Below, piece after piece: positions 31,101 through 50,900 of a DNA stretch of 64,000 nucleotides (position 1 is the first letter of the stretch; every line of letters starts with the position of its first letter). Made by a program: the position numbers and the translations under genes. Under the pieces are notes generated by a model. That model had not been told where the DNA came from and did not search any database. It saw only the letters and a program-made list of their open reading frames with translations. Origin of the DNA: Desmodesmus armatus (Eukaryota > Chlorophyta > Chlorophyceae > Sphaeropleales > Scenedesmaceae); contig VIIQ02000059.1 in assembly GCA_007449985.2 (NCBI GenBank), positions 372,001 through 436,000 on the forward strand, in the 5' to 3' direction.

Positions 31101-32267
31101 AACAACATTGTAATGTATATGTGTATTTCAGGGGCCCCATCGAGTGGCCACCAGTGTGCAGTGTGCCAACTTTGCCGAAGGCTGCATGTCTCACAATTCT
31201 TTGCTTGCGCTGGTCGTCTGCAGGTGCTTCAGCTGTCTCACAATGCAATGGAGGTCATGCCCATTGCCCTGCTGTCCCTCACAGCCCTTACCTACCTGGA
31301 CCTGTCGTACAACAGACTGATGGCACTCCCGTTTTGGATCGGAAGCAGCAAGCTGCAGCAGCTCAAGAGACTCAACCTGGTAAGGCTGCTTGACAGCTTG
31401 CTCTCTGTGGGCATTGATTGTAGGGACAGGTTCATTGCACAAGTTGTCTGCTACCTCGTTATTCGGGCCTGTCAGCCTCATCAGGCCGAAACCAGCCCCA
31501 CACTCTCCCAGCGGACACTGAATCCTGCGCAGCCCCTTGCTAGGATCAGTGCTGCAAAGCCTGTGCTGCTACTAGCAACATGTGACATGTATCCACCCCA
31601 GCCTGGGGTGGCTGAGTCAGCCATCCAGCAGCCATCTTGTTACATCTCCTTTGCCTTGCTGGCTTGCCCACGCTGCCCTGTGATTTGCCCCCACAGCCAA
31701 GAAACTCACGCCACCACAATGTTGCAGCAGAGATGGGCCGGCTGTCTGGCCTCACCCAGCTGCAGCTGCCGCAGCTGCAGCTGGGTGAGGCCAGACAGCC
31801 CTGCGGCAGGGCAACGACGCCAGGATGACGACTGCTGTCTCACCTTGCTCTTTTCGCCCTGCTGCCCCGCATCCCCCCCCCCCCCTCCACACCCACACAC
31901 TCGAACCACTCCCTTCTGTGGCTAGCGGCAGCCGTCTTGACAGCACTTCCGCTTTTGCATGCTGCTCTGTGATCTGCCCCCACAGGCCAAGAACCACCTC
32001 ACGACACTGCCAGCAGAGATGGGCCGGCTGTCGGGCCTCACCCAGCTGCAGCTGCAGGGCAACAACCTGGCCTGTGTTCCACCAGTGCTGGGCTGCCTGC
32101 ACTGCCTGCGGCTGCTCAACCTGGGGGGCAACTACAAACTGAAGGAGGGGGGCCTGGGGCAGCAGCTGGCAGGGCTGCGCAGCCTGAGAGATGTGGTGCT
32201 GCCTTACAGGCTGGACAAGGCGGCTGGGGAGCTGCGGGCCGCAGGCAAGGCGGTCACGCTTGACTGA
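25122..32267 (+). CDS. Leucine-rich-repeat protein
   Basis: Eight exons: 25122-25162, 25279-26614, 27172-27339, 28073-28196, 28477-28559, 28905-29057, 31224-31379 and 31986-32267. Phases agree, giving 780 aa. Residues up to about 460 have irregular LRR strands broken by Ala/Ser-rich linkers. From exon 3 there are regular LRRs of the LxxLxLxxNxLxxLP type (LQVLDMSGNPLGALP, LVHLDASKNRLLSLP, LTYLDLSYNRLMALP, LTQLQLQGNNLACVP), about ten in all. There is no signal peptide, membrane segment, kinase or NB-ARC domain, so it is probably an intracellular adaptor resembling the plant Ras-group LRR class. The start MPTAADLDEGVSRL is chosen because its donor (ct|gtaagc) joins exon 2 in frame. Several exons have echoes in the introns (see repeats). 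Partner unknown. Confidence 0.85.
26594..26850 (+). repeat. Tandem echo of LRR exon 2 3' end
   Basis: The exon end gctgcgctgacacaa, its donor CAGGTGAGAGGGT and about 100 bp of intron recur 122 bp on (26711-26830), with a third partial copy of the intron part to about 26850. The copied donor is intact but no acceptor leads into it. Confidence 0.8.
27465..27644. repeat. Exon-derived inverted repeat, 77-bp arms
   Basis: Arms 27465-27541 and 27568-27644 are reverse complements with about 3 mismatches and a 26-bp T-rich loop. Both arms derive from LRR exon 3 (THLLVLPSFISSLTSL), one in sense and one in antisense. The sense arm is followed by an intact donor (CTGCAG|GTATG). The motif gttgacggatgtcactttg occurs at both edges of the antisense arm (27436 and 27538). 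Confidence 0.9.
29560..29830. pseudogene. Two inverted fragments of an unknown protein-coding sequence
   Basis: Minus-strand 29651-29730 encodes LHYYIKSKGEHVKQITVVL. Plus-strand 29749-29827 encodes LHNYMKSQGEHSEQYTVVL. The two are inverted with respect to each other and roughly 80% alike, with many changes at third codon positions. The minus-strand frame continues as GKRLLAQTDITVGPPMRVQI towards 29560. It lies in LRR intron 6. I do not recognise the family; a dead mobile-element or captured gene fragment is possible. Confidence 0.45.
30606..31063 (+). repeat. 100-bp tandem array of LRR exon 7 junctions
   Basis: Units beginning gccgaaggctgcatctcaca start at 30620, 30721, 30821 and 30921, and once more at 31174 before the real exon. 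Each has a pyrimidine-rich stretch, a CTGCAG acceptor and the start of exon 7 (QLSHNAME). The unit starting at 30921 carries a longer piece of exon (to PIALLSLTALTYLD) before losing frame. The genuine exon is 31224-31379. Confidence 0.92.
31690..31800 (+). repeat. Echo of LRR exon 8 turned into a perfect palindrome
   Basis: 31690-31770 copies the acceptor and first 75 bp of exon 8 (from 31986). At 31740-31769 and 31771-31800 it forms a perfect 30-bp inverted repeat with a 1-base centre. Confidence 0.92.
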
Positions 32268-34045
32268 TGCTTTGTGGGGTGAATGCACGTGCATAATGTG
32301 TGTGGAGGAGTGGTTCCACACTTGCATCGCAACTCAGGAAGGGGCATGCGAGGCAGCCTGACGGATGTGTACTGCCCAAGGCGGGTAATTCGGCGGGGGA
32401 GTGGGAGGCTGCAGGCAAGGCAGACTGAGGAGGGAGGCAGTTACACTGGAGTGGGTTTACGCGACGAGTTTGGCATGGAGACATGTATGTTGAGTGTGAA
32501 GGCTTTGAAGCCCCTGGTTTTTTGAGGCTGTAGGGGGGAGGGCTCCCTCCCACTGACGTGCACATGCCGTGGCAACGTTTCCTCCTTGTGCACATTGATT
32601 CAGGGGATTGCCTGAACACCCCATGGAGCCCGCAGCTAGGGGGATGTACAACATGTTGCTATGAGGTAGTAGTTGGGCCTCACTTGAGGCTAGCGACGTC
32701 TGCAATGGCTTTATGATGTGTGCGCAATTGAATGCATGTAGGCTATGTACCAGTATGCCCTTCAAGGCACCTGCAACAACCTGTGCCTTATGTTTCTTTG
32801 CTGCTGTACTCTGCTGACTGTGTATCGTGCTGAATGCCAGTCTACAGTGTGGGCTATGCACTATGTAGTAGCTTGCTGTATCTAATCGTGATGTTACAAT
32901 GTGTTGCTGACTGTGTATCATGCTGACTGGGTGGATGCAGCGAGAGCCTACCCAGCCGCCGCTTTGCATCATGCACTGTATGCTGCGCTGTATAGTGCCG
33001 TGGCTGGCTACAAGCGGCAGAATCCACTGTTTGGAAGTGCACAGCGTTGTGAGTTGGGGGGCCAGCCGCCATCTTCAGTGTGTTCATACCCTGCAGGGTG
33101 GATCAGGGTTGCCTAAGCTTGTGCACAAGCACTTGGTGACCCCCATACCCCCTCTCTTCTTTTAGGTGGCCTTGCTACTGGCCAGCTGTAGTTATGTGCT
33201 GGCCAGGGCTGCGCTATGCTGCAGTGAGTGAGTGGCAGTTGCTTGGCGGCTTTCGCTGTCGTCTCTAGGAGTGTCGGTGGCATTGCCTAGCAGGCTGAGT
33301 GGCTTTGACAATTCTATATTATGGAAATTTGGTGTAGCATTTGCCACATGGTGTATACTAGCGTTTAGCAGAAAAGGCTGACAGTGCCATAGCATGATTG
33401 ACTGCATTTACTTGATGATCGGTGTTGGTTATGCTGGCAGCATTTTTGATGGTTTGCCACTGTCGTAGCCTGTGACTCCATTCAAAGAATGTGTTCTGGG
33501 TGCGTGCTGTGGTGTTTCCCTCACAGAACTGGGCTGTTGCATGCAGTCGGCTGCTGTTGAAGGGGTGAGAATGGGGGAAGGTCCTGACATGTCCTGCAGT
33601 ATGCTCGTGTTTGCGCCATTGATCTTGAACGGAACAGTGCCTCATAGTATTGTGTTCAACGTCTCCAAGGCAGCGCCTTGCTCAGATGGCAGAAGTCCTT
33701 GACAGGCAGCTTCCTCAATAGTTCAGAGACAATATGCATGGATATGCATGGACCATTGACCTGGCCATGACTACTCAGCCCAACCAACCGCTTGAATTTG
33801 TTTCCATTTATCCTGCGACCATGTGGCATTATGCAACGCGATTGAGCATCTGAGATTACACTTAATGCTACAGCCAGTTTAGATCTGCTTGTCGAACTGT
33901 GCAGCACAGAGTAGCCCACAGCCCATATCTTATGAGTTGTGAAAACTTTCCGAACGCTAGAAAACAGCGATAGGAGGAGGGAGACAACCCATCATTCCCA
34001 ACACCTTTGCACACCCTTTCTGGTTGGAGAACTAGAGCAGCATTG
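32268..34045. other. Intergenic region, LRR to DA1
   Basis: T/G-rich to about 33700, probably the long 3' UTR of the LRR gene, though no TGTAA was found in it. A repeated phrase (tgctgactgtgtat) occurs at 32812 and 32906. From 33750 to 34045 it is more AT-rich and probably holds the DA1 promoter. No ORF here looks real. Confidence 0.4.
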
Positions 34046-37000
34046 ATGGAGTCAGAGGATGAGCAGCTTGCAAGGGCGTTAGCTGCTTCCCTAGCTGAAC
34101 AAGACAGGCAGAGGCTGGTCACACGAACATCCTGGGAGGAGGACGAGGCGCTGTCGCTGGCGGTGGCAGCGTCACTGGCAGAGCATGAGCAGCAGCATGC
34201 CCAAGGTTGGTGTCCCGAGAACTGCCAATGTTCGAAAGCTCTCAGGCTTGATCTGGTAATCAAGTTGGCTTGTTTGCAGCAGCTGTGTGGTGCTATACAC
34301 CATCAGGATGTATGTCTTCAGTTGCAGATGGCTCGGCACTAGTGAAGCCAGCAGCATGCACAGGAAGCACACAAATGTGCATGCCAGCACAAAACAGTAG
34401 AGCCCGTGCAGGTCCCCTCAGGGGCATGGTGTTCAGTAAAGCATATAGACATGATGGGACACATGCGTGACGCTGTGCAGCAGGTGCCATCTGGCGTGCC
34501 TGGCATCCACAACCACCAACCCTCTGGCGCTGCATGCACCCCCACAGTCACATCATGTGATAGCGCATTTCTCTCACCAGCTTCCACAGCAGCAGAAGGT
34601 CCAGCACGGCATGTCTGCCTCTCCTTCCCACGCTACCTCCACCCTTTCGTGATGCATCCCGACTTGTCTGCCAGTGCTTCTTCCCTCCCCTCATCACATG
34701 CTCCCCTTCTTTCACCCCTCATCCTGCCGTATCCAATCTTCACATGCTGCATGCTCCAGGAGGGTCCCTATACCCACCCATACAGCCAGCACATGCAAGG
34801 CCCAGCCCCATACAGCAGCAGCATCAACCGCAGCAGCAAGGCTACCGACCTCCATCAGTATACCCCCAGCCATACCCCAACAGCCAACCCCCGCCAGTAT
34901 ACCCGTCAGCACCGCAAGCGCCACCACAGCAGCAGCACCACCCCAGTCCTGCAGGCACATCTCAACCCCCGCACCAGCACCACCAGTACCCGCAGCAGCA
35001 GCCACCGTTCGGCCACCCTGGCAGTAGCACAGGCCAAAGCAGCAGCAGCAGTGGCCGCACCGGCACCGGCACCGGCAACGGCGGTCAAATCCAAACCCCA
35101 GATTGGCTGGCGAAGCCATTGAAGCTGTTTGGTGCTGCAGCGCAGAAGGTGGACTCAGCAGTGCAGAGTTTGGCGAGTGAGCTGGGCAGCAGCTGCTGTG
35201 CTGGGTGTGGCAGGGCTTTGGGGCTGGGGCCTACCCTGAGAGCACTGGGGAAGGAGTGGCACCCCAACTGCTTTAGGTAAGTAGCAAGCACTGACAAGAG
35301 GGTTGCGGCCAATTTTAGCGATTTTTCTTTCTGTCTTTTTTTATTTTAATTTAACAAGCAAGCGAATCAGGTTGGTCATCAGAGCTTTGTTGTATCTGGT
35401 GGCACAGTGACTTTTTTCTTCCCCCATACCAACAGCTCCGCTGTGTGCGCTGTGCTGTGGTGCGCTGTGCTGTGCTGTGCCTACACTGCTCTGCAGGTGT
35501 GCAGGCTGTCAGCAGCCGATGGACCTCAATGGCAGCAGGTCCACTTTCTCTGTGGGGCAGGATGGCCAGCCCTACCATGAGCCTTGCCACAAGCAGCTCT
35601 TCCACCCAAGTAAGTAAACTATGGCTTCACAGTCAGCCATACTATCTGCGATGCACAGGCACATGTGTAGGAAAAAAGCGCTGCAAGTGAACATGTCTGG
35701 GGCCGAAAGCACTGCTACAACAGCAGTTGCAGCCTTGTGGTACACACCATGCCCTTTGGTTGTTGGTGCAGGCATATGCATTTGGGTGTGCTGACGAGGA
35801 GCTGATATGCCATATCCATGCAGTGCATGGATGTCACCCTATCGTGGAACATGGACATGCACCAAAACCCTATTGTCACAGGCCTGTCGGTGCGGTTTTG
35901 TGCTGGGCTGTGTTGTGCTGCTCTGCAGAGTGCTGTGTGTGCGGGGACTACATACCCAACCGTGGTGATGGGCGGGTGGAGTGGCGGGAAAACCCCTTCT
36001 GGAAGAACCAGCACTGCCCAGCACACAGGTGGGGCGGCCAATTCTGCAAAGCTCAGCCATGCGCCGTGGTGTGCCCATGTTGTACTGCTCTCCAACACTC
36101 CAGTGTACCACCTGTGCAGATTACTTGACTCGACATGGCTGAGCCACCTGCCACATCGGATTTGTTGACTTATCTGTCCCCGCTGTTGTGCAGTGCTGAC
36201 GGCACCCCGCAGTGCTGCAGCTGCAACAAGCTGAAGCCAGTGGCCGAGGAGTGGGTGACGCTGCAGGATGGGCGGCAGCTGTGCCTGGAGTGCCTCGACA
36301 CACTAGTGGTGGACACCAAGGATGCACAGCCCCTGTATGATGAGGTAGGCTGCTGGAGTTAGGGTGCAGCAACGTTTGAAAAGGCAAAGCCGTGATAAGG
36401 ACAGACTGCCTCCCAGCCTGTCCTCCCTCCCTCCCTCCGTCCCTCTCCTGGCACAAGTCAATATCATGACGGCTGTGCTGCCTGTAGGAATAACTGACGT
36501 CAGCACCAAGTGATGTAGCAGCGCTTGGCAAAGCTTCCAAGCTTGTGTGCTTAGCCAGAGTGTTGTGGCCATATGACAGCTGCCCTGTTGTCTGCCCATG
36601 CATTTGGCTGCATCCGTAGCACACTAGGTGTTGGCCCAGTGCCCAAGGGGTAGGTTGACCTGGCTGTTGTGTGTGCGCAGCCAGCCCGTGGGAGTCCGTC
36701 CACACAGTTGAACAGAACTTCAGGTTTAATGCGCTGTCCTGCACTGCGTGCCGGTGGTGCTGTTGCTGCAGGTGCTTCAGTTCTTCACTTACATGGGTAT
36801 GCCACACCCCAACAAGGCCCCGCTGCTGCTGGTGGAAGGGCCTGTGCTGACAGAGTATGCAAGTACGTGTATACACTATGAGTGACAATGGTGTAACCTC
36901 ACAACGCTGTGTTAGTCATTCTTTTGAGGGAGGCTTTGGGCCAGCTACCTGTCAGCGCTGACTGTACACACTGCTGTGTTCTACAAGGACCGTAGTACAA

Positions 37001-38239
37001 GGATCTAAATCGACATTCTGTGGCTGTGCAACGCTGCTGCTGTGTCACAGACCGAGAGGGGCGGCCGCAGGACTCTGGAGCAGCTGGGCCTGTGTTTCAC
37101 ATCCGAGGCCTATGTGTGGCGCACATATACACGTGAGCTCCCCTTGTCATGCTTATGGCATGAGGCCCAGTTGCCAACTGCGTCATGTCAGTGCGTGTTG
37201 TGGAGGTTTGCCGGCCACAACTTGAGTGCCCACAACCTTCCACTGGTTATGAGGTCCCCTCTGTCACAATGTAGCGGGAAAGCTGCATATGGCTGCCTGA
37301 GTCGGTCCTCGATCATCGCAGTGCACACGTTTGGATGCTCCTGTTACACACACGTATCTCCTGCCGCGCGCTCACTTACTCACCACACTGACATCAGCAT
37401 GCGCCCTGCCACCAAAATGTTTGCGCTTGCAGGACCATCCCCTCAGTGGTGCGCAACAGGGCAGGCCATGCAGGAGCCATCAGCAGTGTCAGCACAGCAC
37501 TGGCGCCACTTATGCAGCCCATGCAGCACTGCACCGTCAGTGTGCTGCTGGTCATGTATGGCTTGCCACGGCTGCTGATCGGCAGTATCGTGGCACACGA
37601 GCTGATGCATGCCTATTTGCGCATGAGGAATGTGGCAGGGCTGCCGCTGCAGGTGTGTGTGGCCTTTGTGCTGGGGTTTTGCAGGCTGGTTTGAGTGAAC
37701 TGCACATATGCACCTGGGTGCCTGCGTCAATGCACAGTGCAGAGGGGTGCAGTAGGGCTGTGCAGGTGTGCAGTTGTAATGTGGTGTTTGACACATGGCA
37801 CGTGATTGGTTCACCACTTTGAGCTCGCGTGGGTTTGCACACACAGCTGTTCTTTGTGCGCAGGTTGCATGGCATGAATGTGTTGGAACACATTGTGTTC
37901 TATGCGTCACCAAATCATTTTGTTTGTTGTGCCAACCCGCCTGGCTGTCCAAACTGCACCATGGCTACGACCATGTTGCTACTGCTGCAGGTTGAGGAGG
38001 GTCTCTGTCAGCTGATGGCCATGCTGTGGCTGGACAGCCAAGACCACTGGGCACAGCAGCACAGCAACCCCTACCAGCAGCGCCTGCTGAGCTACCTTGG
38101 CTACCAGATACGCACAGACACCAGCGAGGTTTATGGGGAGGGGTTTAGGATTGCCCTGGAGAAGTTCCAGCAGCGAGGGCTTAGGGCGTTGGTGGAGCAT
38201 GTGATACAGCACGGCAGCTGGCCAGACTGGGTGGCATGA
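34046..38239 (+). CDS. DA1: DA1-type protein: UIM, LIM and DA1 peptidase domains
   Basis: Nine exons: 34046-34205, 34760-35276, 35497-35609, 35929-36028, 36194-36344, 36772-36858, 37051-37132, 37447-37652 and 37991-38239, giving 554 aa. Two ubiquitin-interacting motifs open the protein (EDEQLARALAASLAEQ and EDEALSLAVAASLAEH). A Gln/Pro-rich linker follows, then a LIM domain (C200-x2-C203-x17-H221-x2-C224, C227-x2-C230, H253-x2-C256), then a LIM-like zinc module (CCVCGDYIPN, CCSCNKLKP, CLEC), and the DA1 peptidase with zinc site HELMH (454-458) and VEEGLCQ. In Arabidopsis DA1 is a ubiquitin-activated protease that limits cell proliferation and organ size. The exon 6 donor appears to be GC (tat|gcaagt); the nearby GT would shift frame. 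The exon 8 acceptor at 37446 is chosen for phase. Domain order matches plant DA1 throughout. Confidence 0.94.
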
Positions 38240-39028
38240 CGCAGCTGCAGGAAAGATGGTGATGATGATCAGGTTCTGACCTGGTTGTGCTGTCGATTGA
38301 TGCCATTTCTGCTCTACAGATCTGGTTGGCCTGTGACCTGTTTGGTTACGTTGATGTCGGTGTCTCAACACTGCCCTGTGACAAGCCCACTGTCCACTCA
38401 TCCTTGTTCATCAGTGACAGTCCAAACGTTTTCACACAGCTATTGAAGATGGATCTGTGCACATTTCCTGATTCGAAGTCCTGCTCGGCGTACACCTTTA
38501 TTCCTCCAACATGCTGCTGTTATCAAAGCTGTGCCATGCCGGCGGCCAGCTCAAAGTCAAAACATGCAAATGCTGGCATTGACTGTCAGAAAGGGGTCCC
38601 ACTGCTCAATTCCTAACCCTGAGGGGTGCCAGATGAAGCCCAGGGCTGTTGCTGCTATCATCAAAAAGATTTTTGTTGAATGCACTCACATGGAAGGTCG
38701 GAAATTACACTTGCTGCCGAGCTGACTCCTGTGACAACAACTGCCACTGCTAGCGGCAGCAGCAGTGGCATCCAGGCTGTCTGGCATGTTACCGCTGAAG
38801 TGGCCTGTACAGTGATGCCACTCAACCCCACACTACCTATCTATCACACCTCCTTCTGCGTGTTGGCGCAAACAACGGCCCATCCTGCGGAGACCGCTGT
38901 ACCTTGTCGCAGATAACACTCCATCCTGTGCGCTGCCCTCGTGCCGTGCACACACTGCTGTTGACGCCCCTACCCAGCTGCAACAGTAGCAGCGCAAGCA
39001 GATACGAATCTAGAGACAAACGCTGGCA
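38240..39028. other. Convergent 3' UTRs, DA1 and kinesin
   Basis: No coding exon recognised. A TTACA (minus-strand TGTAA) at 38705-38709, 320 bp past the kinesin stop, is a likely polyadenylation signal for kinesin. No clear TGTAA was found for DA1. Confidence 0.4.
38705..38709 (-). terminator. TGTAA polyadenylation signal of kinesin gene (candidate)
   Basis: TTACA on the + strand (TGTAA on the minus strand), in an otherwise gene-free convergent interval. Confidence 0.4.
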
Positions 39029-46940
<7,912 letters not shown>

Positions 46941-47108
46941 CTGCAAGCAGAGAGCACACAGGGCTTCTGCTGACTGACTGTTTGCAGCCTGACTGGGCTC
47001 AGCAAGAAGTCTAAGCATGAAGCAGTGTTGGCTTGTCGCTGTGGTCGCTGCTGGCCAGTCACGCATGCAGCAGCACTGTCTTGCCACCTCTTGCCTTACT
47101 TCATGCAT

Positions 47109-47954
47109 GGCACTTGTGAGAGCATGATTGCTTCTACAACATACTCCTGTTGCTGCATTTGAACCTGACTGCCATCTGCAGTCACCTGGATTCTGTTGAG
47201 GCCCTCCCCTTCCACCTCTTCTGCCTCCTCTTCCTGCATGGCCTTACGTCCCCTGCAACGTTAGCTGTTTCACCAAAACTGAAATGTTGTGTATGTTGCA
47301 GATGGTGTGCACAGTGGCAACAACAGAAGTCAAGCAGCAGCAGTACTAGTGCTGGGGACAATCAAATGAGTCAGCCCAGCCTTCAGCAGCAGAAGAGACT
47401 AGGGGCTCGACTTCGATTTAATATGCAGGGCAAACGTGACGTGACATGATGTGCATGAACCACCCAGCTGTTGCAGAGTCAATCGCAGCCAGGGTTTGGA
47501 CGAACGACGGAAGGGCTGAGGCCGCCCGATATGCGGTAAGATGCAAGGTAAGATGCAAACAAACATGCAGAAATAAACTCACAATCAGGCTGGGACAACT
47601 TGCAGCCTGGCAGCAGATGAGATGGCAGATCAGACGGACAAAACTTCAGTGAAACTCCCTCTCTCTCTTTGTGACTTGTGAGTACCATGAAATAAAACAC
47701 AAGAGCTGATACCTGCCCAGCCTGGCAGGACAAGCCGGGAAGGATGCTGTCGCCCACAGAGCAGTACAAAATGGAGGCTGCCCCCGAGTTGCATGTCCCA
47801 GCACGGCGGGACACACAGTCAGAGGCCAGCAGCACTCAGTTGGACCACGAAAAATGCACCTTCATAGGGGTAGTAAGTTCCCTTACTACCCCTGCACCTA
47901 CATAGTATGTAAGTCCCAAGCTGAACATATCCGTCACAGCAGTCGCAGCAAAAC
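47109..47954. other. Kinesin upstream region and MFS 3' flank
   Basis: Lies between the kinesin 5' end and the MFS transporter stop codon, both genes on the minus strand. No coding exon recognised. A short foldback (taagttcccttac) occurs near 47870-47890. It should hold the MFS 3' UTR and the kinesin promoter. Confidence 0.4.
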
Positions 47955-50900
47955 CTACTGCTGCACGCGTGCCAGCTCGACATCATTCTTGTGGCCCCTC
48001 CCGCTATCCTGCAGCTCTTCATGTTGAGCTGCATCCTTGCTGTCGACTAGAGCAGCAGCATCAGCTGTGGCATCGTTGTGCTGCTGGTGCTCCTCATCTG
48101 CTTCCAAGGCTGCTCCACGTGCCTGCCTGCGCTCCCAGACAGACAGCCCCGCCATGAGAAGTGCAGCACCTAGCATGAACGCCCCATTCGCTGCCATAGC
48201 TTGGCCAAAGCCACCCAGCTCTTGCACGAGGGCGCCAGCAATAACAGGCCCAACAAAGCCACTGAATAGGGCAATCAGCAAGGTGTAGATTGCTAGCCCA
48301 ATGCCCACAGCCTTTGTGTCGAAGCAAACTGCAAGACAACACAACAAAGCACAGCGCAGCGCAGCACAGCATGGAAGTGAGCAGCAGCAAAAGGAGCGAT
48401 CATACTGCTGGCCTACTTTCATCACCAAAGCGGCGCTGTGGCTACTCATTCCTGCTGCTGAACAGCCGCATAACTAGCCCTGGCATACTGAAGCATGGAG
48501 CTGTGCAACCCTGCTGCGCACATATCCGAGCAAGACAAGCACTACCCAGTGACAGCCGTAACAGAGCTTGCCTGCACCCACAACACCTTGCCCACAGCCC
48601 AAACATGCCCACATCCAGCCTCAACCCCAGCCCCACTCACCTACAACTCTGGACGAGATGACGCCAGTCGCCGAGTTTGCTGCTGTCATGGCAATCACCA
48701 ACCCCACGAAACCAGCCGCAAAGGAGAGCGACGCCATCGGAGTGTAGCACAGCAGGAACAGCCCACCAAGCAGGTACGGCACAGCCACGTGCAAGCTCTT
48801 CTCATTCACCCTGTCAGAGTGCCATGCAACCACCACCATCGCCACAGCCGCTGTCAACGAGGGGATCCCTGTCAGCAGGATGGCTCTCGTAGGGGTTTTG
48901 CCATCACTGCCCGGCTGCAGGCCGCTGCTCGTGCTGTTGGCGAGCGCTGTACCAGACAGCATGTTCTGCACTACCACTGGCAGCCATGTATACAGGCTGA
49001 AGAAGCCGAGGCCCCATAGGATGCCTACGATCACGAAGAACCACATCATGGCATTCCTGACGGCATCCTTTACATAGCCCCACAGCATGGCCCATCGAGG
49101 GGGGTGGCGGGCCTCCTCTGCCTTCTCTGGACAGCCATGCACCTGCAGGAGCGCGCCACGACAGCAGCAAACAGGCGTCAGGGTTTGGGCGAACAAGTGT
49201 CAGCAGAGAGAGCGCATGGCTGAGTGCAATGTACACAAGAGGAGTTCCATGACGTGACTCAATCTGTGCTGATGGTGCTGGTGTCAAGCGCAAAATTGTC
49301 AGAATGCAGACCTAGTCTCAAGCTGCTTGAGGTGGTTTTCTGCCTCCCTGTGTGACAAGTTTCGCACCATGCTGACTGGCAGTGAGAGGACAGACAGCCA
49401 CACATTGGGTCTTCCCGCAAAAGTGCCCTCCTTGCACGATAGCATCAACAGGAATCTGCCCGGCAGCGCCTGCTGGACATATATACACCCTGCTGCATCC
49501 AATCCCTCTGCCCAGCCAGAAATGACTCACCCGCAAGTGGAGCATCTCCTTCTCCTGGGGGGTAAGCATCCACGCATCCCACAGCGGGTGGGAGGGAAGT
49601 AGCCAGTAGGTGACCATCCCCAGCAGCACACTGGGGATACCCTCTACAATGAACAACCACTGCCTGCACAACCACACCACCACGCAGCAGCACAATTGCA
49701 TCCCTGATAGCAGCAGCACACATGCTATTGTGCAGCACTGCAGCGGTCTGTTTGCTCTGAGCCAGCATGCAGTTGAGTTTCTCAGCTGCTAGCTTGTGTC
49801 CGATTGCCTTCAATTGGGTTGGTGGCAATGCTGTAGTCGCCCAACTGCTTCGTTACAGAACATGGACAACAGGTGCACTGAAACCTGGTGCTGCCCATCT
49901 TTGCATCAAAACTTGGTTGCCAAACCATCTGCAGCCTAGCTTGAGCACTGTGTCACACTCCTTCACCCCCTGTCACACTTCAACACCCATGTCACACTAA
50001 TTCACCCACCGTTGCACTGTCAAACCAAGGCCACTCACCAACCATGCAGTCCAGCTGCTCCATCCAGAGACATGAGGCCAGCAGCAAGGGGCGCCGCCAC
50101 CATGCCACTCACAATTTGACTCAGCACAACAACAGTGAACGGCATAGCCAGCCTGCACACAGGCAGCAGCAGCAGTGGGGGCACAGGGCAGATGGATGTA
50201 ACGGGGTGTTCAGGCTCAGCCTGAACCATGTAACAGTCACAGTGATGGTATGTGACTCAGCACTGCAGTGCAGCCTTCGCTACAAGATGCTGTGAGGTGG
50301 CATGTGTTATGGTCAGAGGCCAGGAGACTTGCAGGAGACACTCTGCCCATCAGTAATGCTGCTGCTGCCTAGGGCAACCCTGACCTTACCTGTTTTGAGG
50401 GTAGAACTGAGCGATGAGGTGCCCGCCTGAACTGCTGCCTGCTGCCTCTGCAAGGCCCAACAAGCACCTCAGTATGTAAAACCCTGCAGTCAACATACAC
50501 ACAGTTCCTGTCTGGTCCAGGAAGCTCCGGAACATCCCATAGTCAACCCACGCGCATCATATGATACAAATGCCGAGCTCCACGTCACTGACAGCTGCAT
50601 GAAGACAGTTCTGCACTGCAGTGCAGTGTTGCCTCGCCACACACTATTACAACAACAGCACGGCTTCAACTGCTTCGGGATGAAAAAATGATGCGCTGTG
50701 CCTACTGCTGCGGCCAACACGTGTGGATGGGCCAGACAGGTCACGAGGCTGAACTCATACGGTCCAATCTGAGGACATGCACAGCCCACATGCTGCTGAC
50801 AGCCCTGCAGACAGCACTGTGCAAGCTGTCTGGCTCTGCTGGCGCAGTGCTGCTGCTGCAAGGTTACCCTCAGAGCCCCCTGCACCAACAACAGGCCAGC

